Source of the DNA: Afifella pfennigii DSM 17143
Lineage (GTDB): Bacteria; Pseudomonadota; Alphaproteobacteria; Rhizobiales; Afifellaceae
Assembly (NCBI RefSeq): GCF_000688515.1
Contig: NZ_JHZK01000011.1
Coordinates: forward strand, 37,045-101,044
Direction: 5' to 3'
DNA: 64,000 nucleotides
Shown here: positions 54,774 through 64,000 of the stretch, piece after piece
Numbering within the stretch: position 1 is the stretch's first letter
Layout: each line of letters begins with the position of its first letter
Notes under the pieces: generated by a model
What the model was told of the DNA's origin: nothing
The model's input: the letters and a program-made list of their open reading frames with translations, nothing else
Databases searched by the model: none
Made by a program: the position numbers and the translations under genes

Positions 54774-57521
54774 ATGTCCCACGCTGCCTTTCAAGAGCCG
54801 AGCGAAGCCGCCGCCGGAGCCGGCCGGCAGAGCAAGCCGCCACAGCCGAAAGTCGGCGGCGAGCGGCCCACCCCGATGATGGAGCAATATATCGAGATCA
54901 AGGCGGCCAATCCCGACTGCCTCTTGTTCTACCGTATGGGGGATTTCTACGAGCTCTTCTTCGACGATGCGGAAAAGGCCTCGCGCTGTCTCGGCATCGC
55001 CCTGACCAAGCGCGGCAAGCATTTCGGCGAGGATATCCCGATGGCGGGCGTGCCTGTCCACGCCGCCGACGATTACCTGCAAAAGCTCATCGCCGCCGGC
55101 TTCCGCGTCGCCGTCTGCGAGCAGACGGAAGACCCGGCCGAGGCGAGAAAGCGCGGCTCCAAGGCCGTGGTGCGCCGCGAGGTCACGCGTCTCGTCACGC
55201 CCGGCACGCTGACGGAGGAGACGCTTCTCGATGCAAGGCGCAACAATTTCCTCGCCGCCATCGTCCGCATCCCCGCCTCCGACGGCGAGGCGCCCGCCCA
55301 TGCCCTTGCCTGGATCGACATCTCCACCGGCGAATTCCGCGTCACCCATGTGCCGCCGGGCGGCCTGGAGCGCTTCTTGGCCCGCCTGGAGCCGAGCGAG
55401 ATCATCCATGCCGAGCGGCTTTGCGGCGACGCTGAGATCGAAGCCGCCGCGTCCCTTGTCGGCGCCACGCTCTCGCCCCTGCCGGCCGCCTTCTTCGAGA
55501 CGGCGACGGGCGAGACGCGGCTGACCTCCGCCTTCGGCCTTGCCGCGCTGGAGGGGCTCGGCGATTTCTCTCGGCCGGAGGTGACCGCCGCAGCCGCCAT
55601 CCTCGGCTATGTGGAGAAGACCCAGATCGCGGCGCGCCCGCCGATCGCCCCGCTGGCGCGCGAGCGCGAGGGCGCGGCAATGCGCATCGATGCGGCGACG
55701 CGCGCCAATCTGGAGCTTTTCCGCACCCTGTCGGGCGACAGGAAGGGCTCGCTTCTTTTCGCCATCGACCGCACGGTGACGCCCGCCGGCTCGCGCCTTC
55801 TCGCCCAGCGGCTGGCGAGCCCGCTGACCGACCCGGATGCCGTGGGCGAACGCCTGGAGACGGTCGGCATCTTTCTGGAATCGGAACCGCTTCGCCGACG
55901 CCTTCGCCATATCCTGGCCGAGGCGCCGGACATGCTGCGGGCCTTGACCCGCCTTACCCTCGACCGCGGCGGGCCGCGCGATCTCGGGGCGCTGTCGGCG
56001 GGGGTGCGCGCGGCCGGGGCCGCGCGGGCGCCGCTTGCCAAGGCCGAGATCGGGGGGGCGGCGGAGCTCGCCGGCATCCTGGAGGCGCTGGCGGCCGCTC
56101 CCCTGGAGCTCGCCGACGCGATCGACGCCGCGCTGTCGGACGAGCCGCCGCTCCTCAAGCGCGACGGCGGCTTCGTGCGCGCCGGCTTTCGCGCCGATCT
56201 CGACGAGGCGCGGCTATTGCGCGACGAGAGCCGGCGCATCATCGCCGGCCTGCAGAAGGAATATGCCGAGGCGAGCGGCGTGCGCGGCCTCAAGATCCGC
56301 CACAACAACGTTCTTGGCTATTTCGTGGAGGTGAGCGCCGCCCAGGCGGCGCCCCTGCAGGCCGAAGGGTCGGGTTTCATCCACCGCCAGACGATGGCGA
56401 GCGCCATGCGCTTCACCACCGTTCGCCTCGGCGAGCTTGAGCGCGACATCGCCTCGGCGGGCGAGCGCGCCCTTGCCATCGAGCTTGAGGTCTTCGCCGA
56501 GCTCTGCCGCGCCGCCGGCGCGGCGGTGGCAGAAATCCGTATCGCCTCGGAGGCGCTCGCCGCCCTCGACGTGGCGGCGGGCTTTGCCGAGCTCGCCGCG
56601 CTGCAGGGCTATGTGCGCCCGCAGGTCGACGCCTCGCTCGCCTTCGACATCGAGGGCGGGCGCCATCCGGTGGTGGAGGACGCCTTGCGCGCCGCCGGCC
56701 AGAGCTTCGTCGGCAATGCCTGCAAGCTCGGCGAGCCCGGCGAGGAGAGGGGTCGCATCTGGCTCGTCACCGGGCCGAACATGGCCGGCAAGTCGACCTT
56801 TCTGCGCCAGAACGCCCTCATTGCGATCCTCGCCCAGGCCGGCGCCTACGTGCCGGCCAAGCGCGCCCATATCGGCGTCGTCGACGGCGTCTTCTCGCGT
56901 GTCGGCGCCGCCGACGATCTCGCCAGGGGCCGCTCCACCTTCATGGTGGAGATGATCGAGACGGCGGCGATCCTCAACCAGGCCGGGCCGGCCTCGCTCG
57001 TCATTCTGGACGAGATCGGCCGCGGCACGGCGACCTTCGACGGGCTCTCCATCGCCTGGGCGACGGTGGAGCATTTGCATGAGCGCAATGGCTGCCGCAC
57101 CCTTTTCGCCACCCATTACCACGAGCTGACGGCGCTTTCCGGTCAGCTTTCGCGCCTTCACAACGCCACCATGCGGGTCAGCGAATACAAGGGCGACGTC
57201 ATCTTCCTGCACGAAGTGGTGCCGGGCGCCGCCGACCGCTCCTACGGCATCCAGGTGGCCAAGCTCGCCGGCCTGCCGGCGCCGGTGATCGCCCGCGCGC
57301 GCACCGTCCTGGACCGTCTGGAAGCGGCCGATCGCGGCAAGAGCCCGGCCGAGCTTCTCGGCGACTTGCCGCTCTTCGCCGCGCGGCCCGCGCGCCCGCC
57401 GCAGGAGGAGGAGGAAGCGCTGGCCCTGCTCGACGGCCTCGATCCGGACGGGCTCAGCCCGCGCCAGGCGCTGGATGCGCTGTTTGAATTGAAACGCCTT
57501 CGCCGTTCCGGCAAGAGGTGA
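54774..57521 (+). CDS. mutS: DNA mismatch repair protein MutS
   Basis: MutS recognises mismatches and starts repair with MutL. The 915 residues include the mismatch-binding motif Phe58-Tyr59-Glu60 (MGDFYELF), the connector, lever and clamp domains, and the ATPase with Walker [10 protein letters not shown] at 667-675, the signature [12 protein letters not shown], Walker [12 protein letters not shown] and [11 protein letters not shown]. The N-terminus carries about 30 extra residues before the core. It is followed 30 bases later by glnD, a common rhizobial order. Confidence 0.97.
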   Translation: MSHAAFQEPSEAAAGAGRQSKPPQPKVGGERPTPMMEQYIEIKAANPDCLLFYRMGDFYELFFDDAEKASRCLGIALTKRGKHFGEDIPMAGVPVHAADDYLQKLIAAGFRVAVCEQTEDPAEARKRGSKAVVRREVTRLVTPGTLTEETLLDARRNNFLAAIVRIPASDGEAPAHALAWIDISTGEFRVTHVPPGGLERFLARLEPSEIIHAERLCGDAEIEAAASLVGATLSPLPAAFFETATGETRLTSAFGLAALEGLGDFSRPEVTAAAAILGYVEKTQIAARPPIAPLAREREGAAMRIDAATRANLELFRTLSGDRKGSLLFAIDRTVTPAGSRLLAQRLASPLTDPDAVGERLETVGIFLESEPLRRRLRHILAEAPDMLRALTRLTLDRGGPRDLGALSAGVRAAGAARAPLAKAEIGGAAELAGILEALAAAPLELADAIDAALSDEPPLLKRDGGFVRAGFRADLDEARLLRDESRRIIAGLQKEYAEASGVRGLKIRHNNVLGYFVEVSAAQAAPLQAEGSGFIHRQTMASAMRFTTVRLGELERDIASAGERALAIELEVFAELCRAAGAAVAEIRIASEALAALDVAAGFAELAALQGYVRPQVDASLAFDIEGGRHPVVEDALRAAGQSFVGNACKLGEPGEERGRIWLVTGPNMAGKSTFLRQNALIAILAQAGAYVPAKRAHIGVVDGVFSRVGAADDLARGRSTFMVEMIETAAILNQAGPASLVILDEIGRGTATFDGLSIAWATVEHLHERNGCRTLFATHYHELTALSGQLSRLHNATMRVSEYKGDVIFLHEVVPGAADRSYGIQVAKLAGLPAPVIARARTVLDRLEAADRGKSPAELLGDLPLFAARPARPPQEEEEALALLDGLDPDGLSPRQALDALFELKRLRRSGKR

Positions 57522-57551
57522 GTGCAACCGCAACGCTGATGCGAGATCTCC

Positions 57552-60332
57552 TTGGCCCCCCACCGCAACGCCGATCTGCCGATCGATAGGGAACGCCTGG
57601 AAGCGCTGTTCGCCGAGGCGGCGGCCGATTCCGATCCGGGCGGCGGCAAGGCCCGCGCCCGCCTCCTGGCGGGGCTGAAGGAGCTGTTGAAGGACGGGCG
57701 GGCCCAGGTGCGCGCCGATTTGGAGGAGGACGGCAAGGGCCGGCGCGCCGCCGAGCGGCTTTGCGCCCTCTTCGACGCCGTCATCGTCTCCCTCTTCGAC
57801 CTGGCCGGCCGGGTCTATCGGGCGAGCAACCCTTCCCTTGCCGAGCGCCTGGCCGTGGCGGCCGTCGGCGGCTACGGCCGCGGCACGCTCGCGCCCGGCT
57901 CCGACATCGACCTTCTCTTCCTGTTTCCCTACAAGGCGACGCCCTGGTCGGAGAGCACCACCGAATTCGTCCTCTACACGCTCTGGGATCTGGGGGTGAA
58001 GGTCGGCCACGGCACCCGCACGGTCAATGAATCGATCCGCATGTCGCGCCAGGACATGACCGTGCGCACCGCCATGCTGGAGGCGCGCTTTTTATGCGGC
58101 GACGCCGATCTCTTCGCCGAGTTCCAGGAGCGTTTCGACAAGGAGGTGGTGGCCGGCACGGCGCCGCAATTCATCGCCGCCAAGCTCGCCGAGCGCGATT
58201 CCCGCCACGCCCGCATCGGCGCCTCGCGCTATCTGGTGGAGCCGCATGTGAAGGAGGGCAAGGGCGGCCAGCGCGACCTGCAGACCCTCTATTGGATCGC
58301 CAAATACGCCTATCAGAGCAGCTCCGGCGGCGAGGCGCTTCTGAAGGCGGGGCTTCTGACCCGCGCCGAATACCGTCTCTTCCGCCGCTGCGACGACTTT
58401 CTTTGGGCGGTGCGGTGCCATCTCCACTTCCTCACCGGCCGGGCGGAGGAGCGCTTGACCTTCGACCTGCAGGTGGAGCTCGCCCACAAGCTCGGCTATC
58501 AGCGCCATCCCGGCCTGAAGGCCGTCGAGCGCTTCATGAAGCACTATTTCTGGGTCGCCAAGAATGTCGGCGATCTGACGCGCATCGTCTGCGCCGCCCT
58601 GGAAGAGCGCCAGCAGAAGAAGGAGGCGCGCCTCAATCGGCTCATCCGCTCCTTCACCACCCGCCGGCACGTGCCGGAGGCGAGCGACGACTTCTATGTG
58701 GAGAACAACCGCCTGCACCAGGTGGCGGACGACGTCTACGAGCGCGATCCGGTGAACCTCATCCGCGTCTTCTCCATCGCGGCGGAGGGCAGCCACGCCT
58801 TTCACCCCGATACGCTGCGCCTCATCACCAAGTCGCTGAAGCTCGTCGACCGCACGCTTCAGAACGATGCGGAGGCGAACCGGCTTTTCCTGAAGGTCCT
58901 GTGCGCCGGCGACAACACCGAGGTGGTGCTCAGGCAGATGAACGAGACCGGCGTTCTCGGCCGCTTCATCCCCGATTTCGGCCGCATCGTCGCCATGATG
59001 CAGTTCAACATGTACCACCATTACACGGTCGACGAGCATCTCATCCGCGCCATCGGCGTGCTGGCGGCGCTCGATACCGGTCGCCTCGCGGAGGAGCATC
59101 CGGTCTCCGCGGAGTTGATGCCGGCCTTCCGCGACAAGACCGTGCTCTATGTGGCGCTGCTGCTGCACGACATCGCCAAGGGGCGGCCGGAGGACCATTC
59201 GATCGCCGGGGCGCGCATCGCCAAGCGGCTTTGCCCGCGTTTCGGCATGACGGCGCAGCAGACCGAGACGGTGGCCTGGCTGGTGAAAGAGCATCTCACC
59301 ATGTCGATCATCGCCCAGTCGCGCGACCTTGCCGACCGGCGCACCATTCTCGACTTCGCCAAGGTGGTTCAGACGGTCGACCGACTGAAGCTGCTTCTCG
59401 TCCTCACCGTCTGCGATATCCGCGCCGTCGGGCCTGGCGTGTGGAACGGCTGGAAGGGCCAGCTTCTGCGCGCCCTCTATCACGAGACGGAGCTCATTTT
59501 GACCGGCGGCCATTCCAAGGTGGCGCGGGGCGAGCGCATCGCCCGCGCGCGCCAGGAACTGGCCGAGCATCTGCCGGACTGGACGCCGGAGGAGCGCGAG
59601 GCCCTACTCGATCTGCACTATCCCGCCTATTGGCTGCGCACCGCGCTGGAGGATCAGATCCGTCACGCCCGCTTCCTGCGCCGCGCCCACGAGCGCGGCG
59701 CCAGCTTCGCCCATGAGGTGAAGGTGCGCGAATTCGAGGCGGTGACGGAAATCTCCATCCTCGCCCCCGACCATCCCCGGCTCTTGTCGGTGATGGCCGG
59801 CGCCTGCGCCGCCACCGGCGCCAACATCGTCGACGCGCAGATCTTCACCACCACGGACGGGCGCGCCCTCGACACCATCGTCGTCGGCCGGGCCTTCGAC
59901 AGCGACGCCGACGAGGCAAGGCGCGCCGAACGCATCGCCCGTCTCATCGAGGAAGCGCTGCAGGGCAAGGCGCGCCTGCCGGACATGCTCGCCAAGCGGC
60001 GCGAGGGGCCCTCCAAGCGCGACGCCTTCTTTATCGAGCCGGAGGTGGAAGTGGACAATTCCCTGTCCGACCGCTTCACCGTCATCGAGGTCAATTGCCT
60101 CGACCGCATCGGCCTTCTCTACGACCTCGCCAGGGTGATCGCCGACCTCAATCTCGACATTGCCTCGGCCCATATCGCCACCTTTGGCGAGCGTGCGGTC
60201 GATACCTTCTATGTCACCGATCTTCTCGGCCATAAGGTCACCGACGAGGAGCGCCACCGGCGCATCCGCGCCGAGCTTTTGGCAACGATCGGCGGCCCAA
60301 GCGAGGTCGAGCCGGCCCTGGCGCGGGCATGA
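57552..60332 (+). CDS. glnD: PII uridylyltransferase / uridylyl-removing enzyme
   Basis: GlnD senses glutamine and adds or removes UMP on PII proteins. The 926 residues contain the nucleotidyltransferase motif GGYGRGTLAPGSDIDLLFL at 106-124, with Asp118 and Asp120. The HD domain has His539-Asp540 (LLLHDIAKGRPEDHS). Two ACT domains follow: EISILAPDHPRLLSVMAG and EVNCLDRIGLLYDLARVI. The start is TTG at 57552; no better start was seen. It is followed by murJ after 46 bases. The mutS-glnD-murJ-trpS order is typical of rhizobia. Confidence 0.96.
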   Translation: MAPHRNADLPIDRERLEALFAEAAADSDPGGGKARARLLAGLKELLKDGRAQVRADLEEDGKGRRAAERLCALFDAVIVSLFDLAGRVYRASNPSLAERLAVAAVGGYGRGTLAPGSDIDLLFLFPYKATPWSESTTEFVLYTLWDLGVKVGHGTRTVNESIRMSRQDMTVRTAMLEARFLCGDADLFAEFQERFDKEVVAGTAPQFIAAKLAERDSRHARIGASRYLVEPHVKEGKGGQRDLQTLYWIAKYAYQSSSGGEALLKAGLLTRAEYRLFRRCDDFLWAVRCHLHFLTGRAEERLTFDLQVELAHKLGYQRHPGLKAVERFMKHYFWVAKNVGDLTRIVCAALEERQQKKEARLNRLIRSFTTRRHVPEASDDFYVENNRLHQVADDVYERDPVNLIRVFSIAAEGSHAFHPDTLRLITKSLKLVDRTLQNDAEANRLFLKVLCAGDNTEVVLRQMNETGVLGRFIPDFGRIVAMMQFNMYHHYTVDEHLIRAIGVLAALDTGRLAEEHPVSAELMPAFRDKTVLYVALLLHDIAKGRPEDHSIAGARIAKRLCPRFGMTAQQTETVAWLVKEHLTMSIIAQSRDLADRRTILDFAKVVQTVDRLKLLLVLTVCDIRAVGPGVWNGWKGQLLRALYHETELILTGGHSKVARGERIARARQELAEHLPDWTPEEREALLDLHYPAYWLRTALEDQIRHARFLRRAHERGASFAHEVKVREFEAVTEISILAPDHPRLLSVMAGACAATGANIVDAQIFTTTDGRALDTIVVGRAFDSDADEARRAERIARLIEEALQGKARLPDMLAKRREGPSKRDAFFIEPEVEVDNSLSDRFTVIEVNCLDRIGLLYDLARVIADLNLDIASAHIATFGERAVDTFYVTDLLGHKVTDEERHRRIRAELLATIGGPSEVEPALARA

Positions 60333-60378
60333 GCGGCCGGCCTCGCCGAACCCCCCGCCTTTGTGAGACGGCCACGCC

Positions 60379-61953
60379 ATGAGCCTTGTGAAGAAGTTCG
60401 TCTCCGTCGGCGGCGCCACCCTGGCGAGCCGGGTCCTGGGCTTTGCCCGCGAGGTGATGATCGCCGCCGCCCTTGGCGCCGGGCCCGTGGCCGACGCCTT
60501 CTACGCCGCCTTCCGCTTTCCCAATCTGTTTCGCCGCCTCTTCGCCGAGGGCGCCTTCAACTACGCCTTCGTGCCGCTTTATGCGCGCAGCCTGGAGGGC
60601 GACGGGGAGGAAGCGGCCCGCCGCTTCGCCGAGGACGTGTTGGCGGTGCTGCTGCTGGCGCTGCTGGCGCTGACGGGCCTTGTCATGGTGGCGACGCCCC
60701 TCATCGTCACCGTGCTCGCGCCGGGCTTTCGCGCCGATCCGGAGAAGTTCGCCCTAACGGTCGATCTCTTCCGCATCATGTTTCCCTATCTCATCTTGAT
60801 GTCGCTGACGGCGATGGTGACGGGAGTTCTCAACGCCCATCGCCGCTTCTTTATTCCAGCGCTCGCCCCGGTGCTTCTCAACGTCACCACCATCGCCGCG
60901 CTCGCCGCGACCTTCTGGCTCGGCCTGGAGGGCGAGAGGGTGGGGCGCATCCTTTCCTGGTCGGTGCTTGTCGCCGGTTTCCTGCAGCTCGGCATGGTGG
61001 CGCTCGCCGCGCGCGCCATCGGCTTTACCACCCGCTTCCGCCGCCCGCGCCTCACCCCCGGCGTGAAGCGGCTTCTGTGGCTCGCCGCCCCGGCCGCGGC
61101 GACCGGCGGCATCACCCAGATCAACCTCTTCATCGGCCAGATCATCGCCTCCACCAAGGCGGGCGCCATCTCCGTCCTGCAATATGCCGACAGGCTCTAC
61201 CAGCTGCCGCTCGGCGTCGTCGGCATCGCCATCGGCGTCGTGCTCTTGCCGGAGCTTTCGCGCGCCCTGAAGGCGGAGCGTATGCGCGAGGCGACGCATG
61301 TGCAGAACCGGGCGCTGGAATTCGCCCTGTTTTTGACCCTGCCGGCGGCCGCCGCGCTCATCGCCATTCCCGAGACGCTGGTTTCGGTCTTGTTTCAGCG
61401 CGGCGCCTTCTCGCCGGAGACCGCCGAGGCGACGGCGCGGGCCCTGCGCGTCTTCGGCTTCGGCCTGCCGGCCTTCGTCCTCGTCAAGGTCTTCAACCCC
61501 GGCTATTTCGCCCGCGAGGACACCAAGACGCCGCTGAAATTCTCCGCCATCGCCGTTGCCGTCAACGTCACCATGGCGCTGACGCTGTTTCCAATCTTCG
61601 CCGAGGCCGGCATCGCCGCCGCCGAGGCGCTCGCCGGCTGGACCAATATCTGCCTTCTCCTCTTCACCTTGAGAAAGCGCGGCCATTGGACGGTCGATGC
61701 GGTGGTGCTGCGCCGCGCCCCGCGCATCCTTCTCGCCGCCTGCCTGCTCGGCGCGCTGCTTTATGCCGCGGTCCTCTGGCTCGGCCCCGCCATGGCGCCC
61801 GGCGAGCCGGAGCTCGTCCGTTTCGCCGTGCTTTTGGCGCTCTGCGGCGCCGGGGCGCTGTTTTACTTCGCCCTCGCCCACGTCATCGGCGCGGCCGACC
61901 TTCATAACCTGCGCGCGCTTCTGCGCCGCAAGCCGGCCGGCACCACCACATAG
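60379..61953 (+). CDS. murJ: Lipid II flippase MurJ
   Basis: MurJ moves lipid II across the inner membrane for peptidoglycan synthesis. The 524 residues form about 14 membrane helices. Family motifs include [21 protein letters not shown] (about 15-34), the [16 protein letters not shown] region, and [19 protein letters not shown]. The start [18 protein letters not shown] fits the family. It lies between glnD and trpS on the plus strand. Confidence 0.96.
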   Translation: MSLVKKFVSVGGATLASRVLGFAREVMIAAALGAGPVADAFYAAFRFPNLFRRLFAEGAFNYAFVPLYARSLEGDGEEAARRFAEDVLAVLLLALLALTGLVMVATPLIVTVLAPGFRADPEKFALTVDLFRIMFPYLILMSLTAMVTGVLNAHRRFFIPALAPVLLNVTTIAALAATFWLGLEGERVGRILSWSVLVAGFLQLGMVALAARAIGFTTRFRRPRLTPGVKRLLWLAAPAAATGGITQINLFIGQIIASTKAGAISVLQYADRLYQLPLGVVGIAIGVVLLPELSRALKAERMREATHVQNRALEFALFLTLPAAAALIAIPETLVSVLFQRGAFSPETAEATARALRVFGFGLPAFVLVKVFNPGYFAREDTKTPLKFSAIAVAVNVTMALTLFPIFAEAGIAAAEALAGWTNICLLLFTLRKRGHWTVDAVVLRRAPRILLAACLLGALLYAAVLWLGPAMAPGEPELVRFAVLLALCGAGALFYFALAHVIGAADLHNLRALLRRKPAGTTT

Positions 61954-62024
61954 CCTTGCGCCTTGGCCGGCGATTGGCCATAAGGCGCGCCGGCACCGCC
62001 ACCATTCCCGCCCCGGATCCCGTC

Positions 62025-63068
62025 ATGACCACTTTCCCCGAGCGCGTCTTCTCCGGCATGCAGCCGACGCATTCCCTGCATCTGGGCAACTATCTCGGCG
62101 CCATGGTGAATTGGGTGAAGATGCAGGACACGCACGATTGCATCTATTGCGTCGTCGACATGCACGCCATCACCGTCTGGCAGGAGCCGGAGGAGCTGAC
62201 CCGCAACATCCGCGAGCTGACCGCCGCCTATCTCGCCGGCGGCGTCGATCCGGAGCGCTCCGTCATCTTCAACCAGTCGGCCGTGCCCGCCCATGCCGAG
62301 CTTGCCTGGGTGTTCAACTGCATCGCCCGCATGGGCTGGCTGAACCGCATGACGCAGTTCAAGGAGAAGGCCGGCAAGGATCGCGAGAACGCCTCCACCG
62401 GGCTCTTCGTCTATCCGAACCTGATGGCCGCCGACATTCTGGTCTACCGCGCCACGCATGTGCCGGTGGGCGAGGACCAGAAGCAGCATCTGGAGCTGGC
62501 GCGCGACATTGCCGCCAAGTTCAACAACGACTTTGCCGGCTCCATCGCCGCCCACGGCCATGGCGAGGCCTTCTTTCCGCTTCCCGAGCCCTTCATCACC
62601 GGGCCGGCGACGCGCGTCATGAGCTTGCGCGACGGCACCAAGAAGATGTCGAAGTCGGACGCTTCCGATTTTTCCCGCATCAACATGACCGACGATGCCG
62701 ACGCCATCGCCCAGAAGTTCCGCAAGGCGCGCACCGATCCTGAGCCTCTGCCCTCCGAGGTGGAGGGGCTCGCCGCCCGCCCGGAGGCCGACAATCTCGT
62801 CGGCATCTTCGCCGCGCTGAAAGGCAGCTCCAAGCAAGCCGTTCTCGCCGAATATGGCGGACGCGGCTTTGCCGAGTTCAAGCCGGCGCTGGCCGAGCTT
62901 GCCGTGGAGCGGCTGTCGCCGATCGCTGCGGAGATGCGCCGCCTTTTGGCCGATCCGGCCGAGATCGACGCGCTCCTTGCCCGCGGCGCCGAACGGGCGA
63001 ACGCCATCGCCGCGCCGATCATGGACGAGGTGAAGGACGTCGTGGGTCTCCTGCGGCCGAAACGCTAG
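62025..63068 (+). CDS. trpS: Tryptophanyl-tRNA synthetase
   Basis: TrpS charges tRNA-Trp. It is a class I synthetase of 347 residues. The HIGH-like motif is HLGN at 19-22 within [16 protein letters not shown], and KMSKS lies at 207-211. [11 protein letters not shown] and [20 protein letters not shown] are conserved. The frame is open from 61956, but the ATG at 62025 gives the normal N-terminus [15 protein letters not shown]. It follows murJ by 71 bases, and the universal stress protein follows 40 bases later. Confidence 0.96.
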   Translation: MTTFPERVFSGMQPTHSLHLGNYLGAMVNWVKMQDTHDCIYCVVDMHAITVWQEPEELTRNIRELTAAYLAGGVDPERSVIFNQSAVPAHAELAWVFNCIARMGWLNRMTQFKEKAGKDRENASTGLFVYPNLMAADILVYRATHVPVGEDQKQHLELARDIAAKFNNDFAGSIAAHGHGEAFFPLPEPFITGPATRVMSLRDGTKKMSKSDASDFSRINMTDDADAIAQKFRKARTDPEPLPSEVEGLAARPEADNLVGIFAALKGSSKQAVLAEYGGRGFAEFKPALAELAVERLSPIAAEMRRLLADPAEIDALLARGAERANAIAAPIMDEVKDVVGLLRPKR

Positions 63069-63108
63069 CCCGCTTGCTGGCGAGCCAGGCACATGGCAGC
63101 ATGAGCCC

Positions 63109-63603
63109 ATGATGCGGCCAAGACGCGCCCGCGCCGAGGGGCATAAGCGCAAATTCCTGGTGGTGATCGACGACACCCCCGAATGCGTGCGCGCGCTGCG
63201 CTACGCCGCCAAGCGCGCCGAGCGCACCCATGGCGCGGTGGTTCTCCTCTTCGTCATCGAGCCGAGCGACTTCCAGCATTGGCTGGGCGTGGAGGAGGTG
63301 ATGCGCGCCGAGGCGATGGAGGAGGCGGAGAACATCCTCTCGCGCTTTGCCGCGCGCATGGGCGAGATATCCTCCATCGAGCCGGAGCTGGTCATCCGCG
63401 AGGGCAAGCGCGCCGAGGAGGTCCGCAAGCTGATCGAGGAGGACGAGGACGTCGCCATCCTTGTGCTCGCCGCCAGCGGCGGCGCCGAAGGCCCCGGGCC
63501 GCTGGTGGCTTCGATCGCCCAGAAAGGCGCCGGAGCCTTTCCGATTCCCGTCACCATCGTGCCGGAGACGCTCTCCGACGAGGTGATGGACGAGATCGTC
63601 TGA
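63109..63603 (+). CDS. Universal stress protein (UspA family)
   Basis: A 164-residue UspA-fold protein. It has KFLVVIDDTPECVRALRYAA (about 15-34) and the ATP-binding area. The expected G-2x-G-9x-G-S/T loop is only partly clear (LAASGGAEGPGPLVASIAQKG). The first two residues are both Met, so the start could be 63109 or 63112. This position after trpS is shared with other rhizobia, where it is annotated only as a universal stress protein. Confidence 0.9.
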   Translation: MMRPRRARAEGHKRKFLVVIDDTPECVRALRYAAKRAERTHGAVVLLFVIEPSDFQHWLGVEEVMRAEAMEEAENILSRFAARMGEISSIEPELVIREGKRAEEVRKLIEEDEDVAILVLAASGGAEGPGPLVASIAQKGAGAFPIPVTIVPETLSDEVMDEIV

Positions 63604-63620
63604 TCTCGTGAGCGGACTTG

Positions 63621-63662
63621 CTTTGTTCTAAGCTTTTCCCTCTCGTAAGAACAAAGAGGGAA
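63621..63662. terminator. Overlapping inverted repeats between uspA and the IS end
   Basis: CTTTGTTCT (63621-63629) pairs with AGAACAAAG (63648-63656), a 9-bp stem. TTCCCTCT (63636-63643) pairs with AGAGGGAA (63655-63662), an 8-bp stem. The two share bases at 63655-63656, so they cannot fully form together. They may be a terminator, or part of the insertion sequence end. Confidence 0.45.
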
Positions 63663-63678
63663 TCTGCCGAGTTGACTG

Positions 63679-64000
63679 TTAAGAAGCCGTCTGGAGCGCG
63701 GTTTTGGGGCCAATGGCTTTTGCAAAGGCCTCCAGGATGAGGCGCAAGAGAAGCCTCAGCCAGCGGAGGATGAGGCGGAAGTTGTAGCCGGCGGCGGTGA
63801 GGACGGCATTGGCGTGGTCGCCGTGGCGTCCCTTGAGGAAGTTGCGGCCCATGTGGCCGTCGGTCTTGAGGTGTCCGATAACGGCCTCGATGGCGGATCG
63901 TCTTCTGAGCTCCTTCTTGATGGCCCCGAACACGCCCCGCTTCTGCCCGGAGCGGAAGACGCCGAGCGGCCTTGGCGCATCGTGGCCGCGGTAGCCCTTG
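63679..64000 (-). mobile_element. IS5-family transposase, C-terminal part (cut by right edge)
   Basis: The frame enters from the right edge and ends at TAA (63679-63681). The last 106 residues or so can be read: KGYRGHDAPRPLGVFRSGQK, then KRGVFGAIKKELRRRSAIEA and VIGHLKTDGHMGRNFLKGRH. This is the C-terminal DDE-type region of an IS5-family transposase, including the conserved Glu in RRSAIEAVIGHLK. The tail LRWLRLLLRLILEAFAKAIG is typical of these elements. The left inverted repeat should lie between 63604 and 63678. The rest lies outside the window, so intactness is unknown. Confidence 0.88.

Noticed and set aside
1..64000. tRNA, rRNA, tmRNA genes or CRISPR arrays
   Set aside because: The gaps were scanned by eye; no tRNA-like sequence or regularly spaced repeats were seen. 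Small non-coding RNAs cannot be excluded without a covariance search.

Overview
This is a high-GC chromosomal segment of an alphaproteobacterium, most likely of the order Hyphomicrobiales (Rhizobiales). The order-level call rests on gene order (rho-hemJ-hemE / ppsR-maf-aroE-coaE-dnaQ-secB; hisB-DUF2628-hisH-hisA; irr next to fabA-fabB-fabI; rimP-nusA-ylxR-infB-rbfA-truB-rpsO-pnp) and on protein types such as Irr and an OlsB-like acyltransferase. I do not claim a genus. No tRNA, rRNA or CRISPR array was seen. Coding density is very high and nearly all genes are core genes.

Layout. 1-2421 (minus): rho (cut by the left edge), hemJ, hemE. 2422-2807: the only gene-free stretch over 300 bases. It carries DnaA-box-like and CtrA-like sites between hemE and ppsR, the place where the chromosome origin lies in Caulobacter and its relatives, so it is the probable oriC. 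2808-6541 (plus): ppsR, maf, aroE, coaE, dnaQ. 6610-7657 (minus): secB, fxsA. 7796-10241 (plus): Tim44-like gene, mltA, Smr gene. 10190-15322 (minus): olsB-like gene, comM, gshB, yraN, rsmI. 15420-21053 (plus): periplasmic-binding lipoprotein, acyltransferase 3, polA. 21223-22493 (minus): a small hypothetical gene and an EI24/CysZ-like membrane protein. 22630-23655 (plus): a PfkB sugar/adenosine kinase. 23899-25766 (minus): hslU and hslV. 25968-34707 (plus): the his cluster (hisB, DUF2628, hisH, hisA, hisF, hisE), coaA, pyrF, a DUF1330 gene and a moeB-like gene, with an EAL-type c-di-GMP gene inserted between hisA and hisF. 34744-35742 (minus): a 2-hydroxyacid dehydrogenase. 35907-36446 (plus): an SH3 protein. 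36585-37031 (minus): irr. 37239-41960 (plus): fabA, fabB, fabI and a second GGDEF-EAL gene. 42055-51884 (minus): pnp, rpsO, truB, rbfA, infB, ylxR, nusA, rimP (transcribed in the reverse of this listing). 52049-54645 (minus): an ornithine-cyclodeaminase-like gene, lapA, ihfB, sppA. 54774-63603 (plus): mutS, glnD, murJ, trpS, a universal stress protein. 63679-64000: the 3' end of an IS5-type transposase running off the right edge.

How the parts work together. The window combines replication and repair (oriC, dnaQ, polA, mutS), histidine synthesis, unsaturated fatty-acid synthesis next to the iron regulator Irr, the transcription-translation operon from rimP to pnp, nitrogen signalling (glnD), cell-wall functions (murJ, mltA) and protein quality control (secB, hslVU, sppA). 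Two membrane GGDEF-EAL proteins about 10 kb apart show opposite damage: one has lost the cyclase signature but keeps the EAL residues, the other keeps the cyclase signature and inhibitory site but has an altered EAL metal motif.

I found no clearly undescribed multi-gene system. The observations most worth following up are the origin region, the opposed c-di-GMP pair, the structured leaders and terminators of rimP, rpsO/pnp and fabA, and paired REP-like palindromes.
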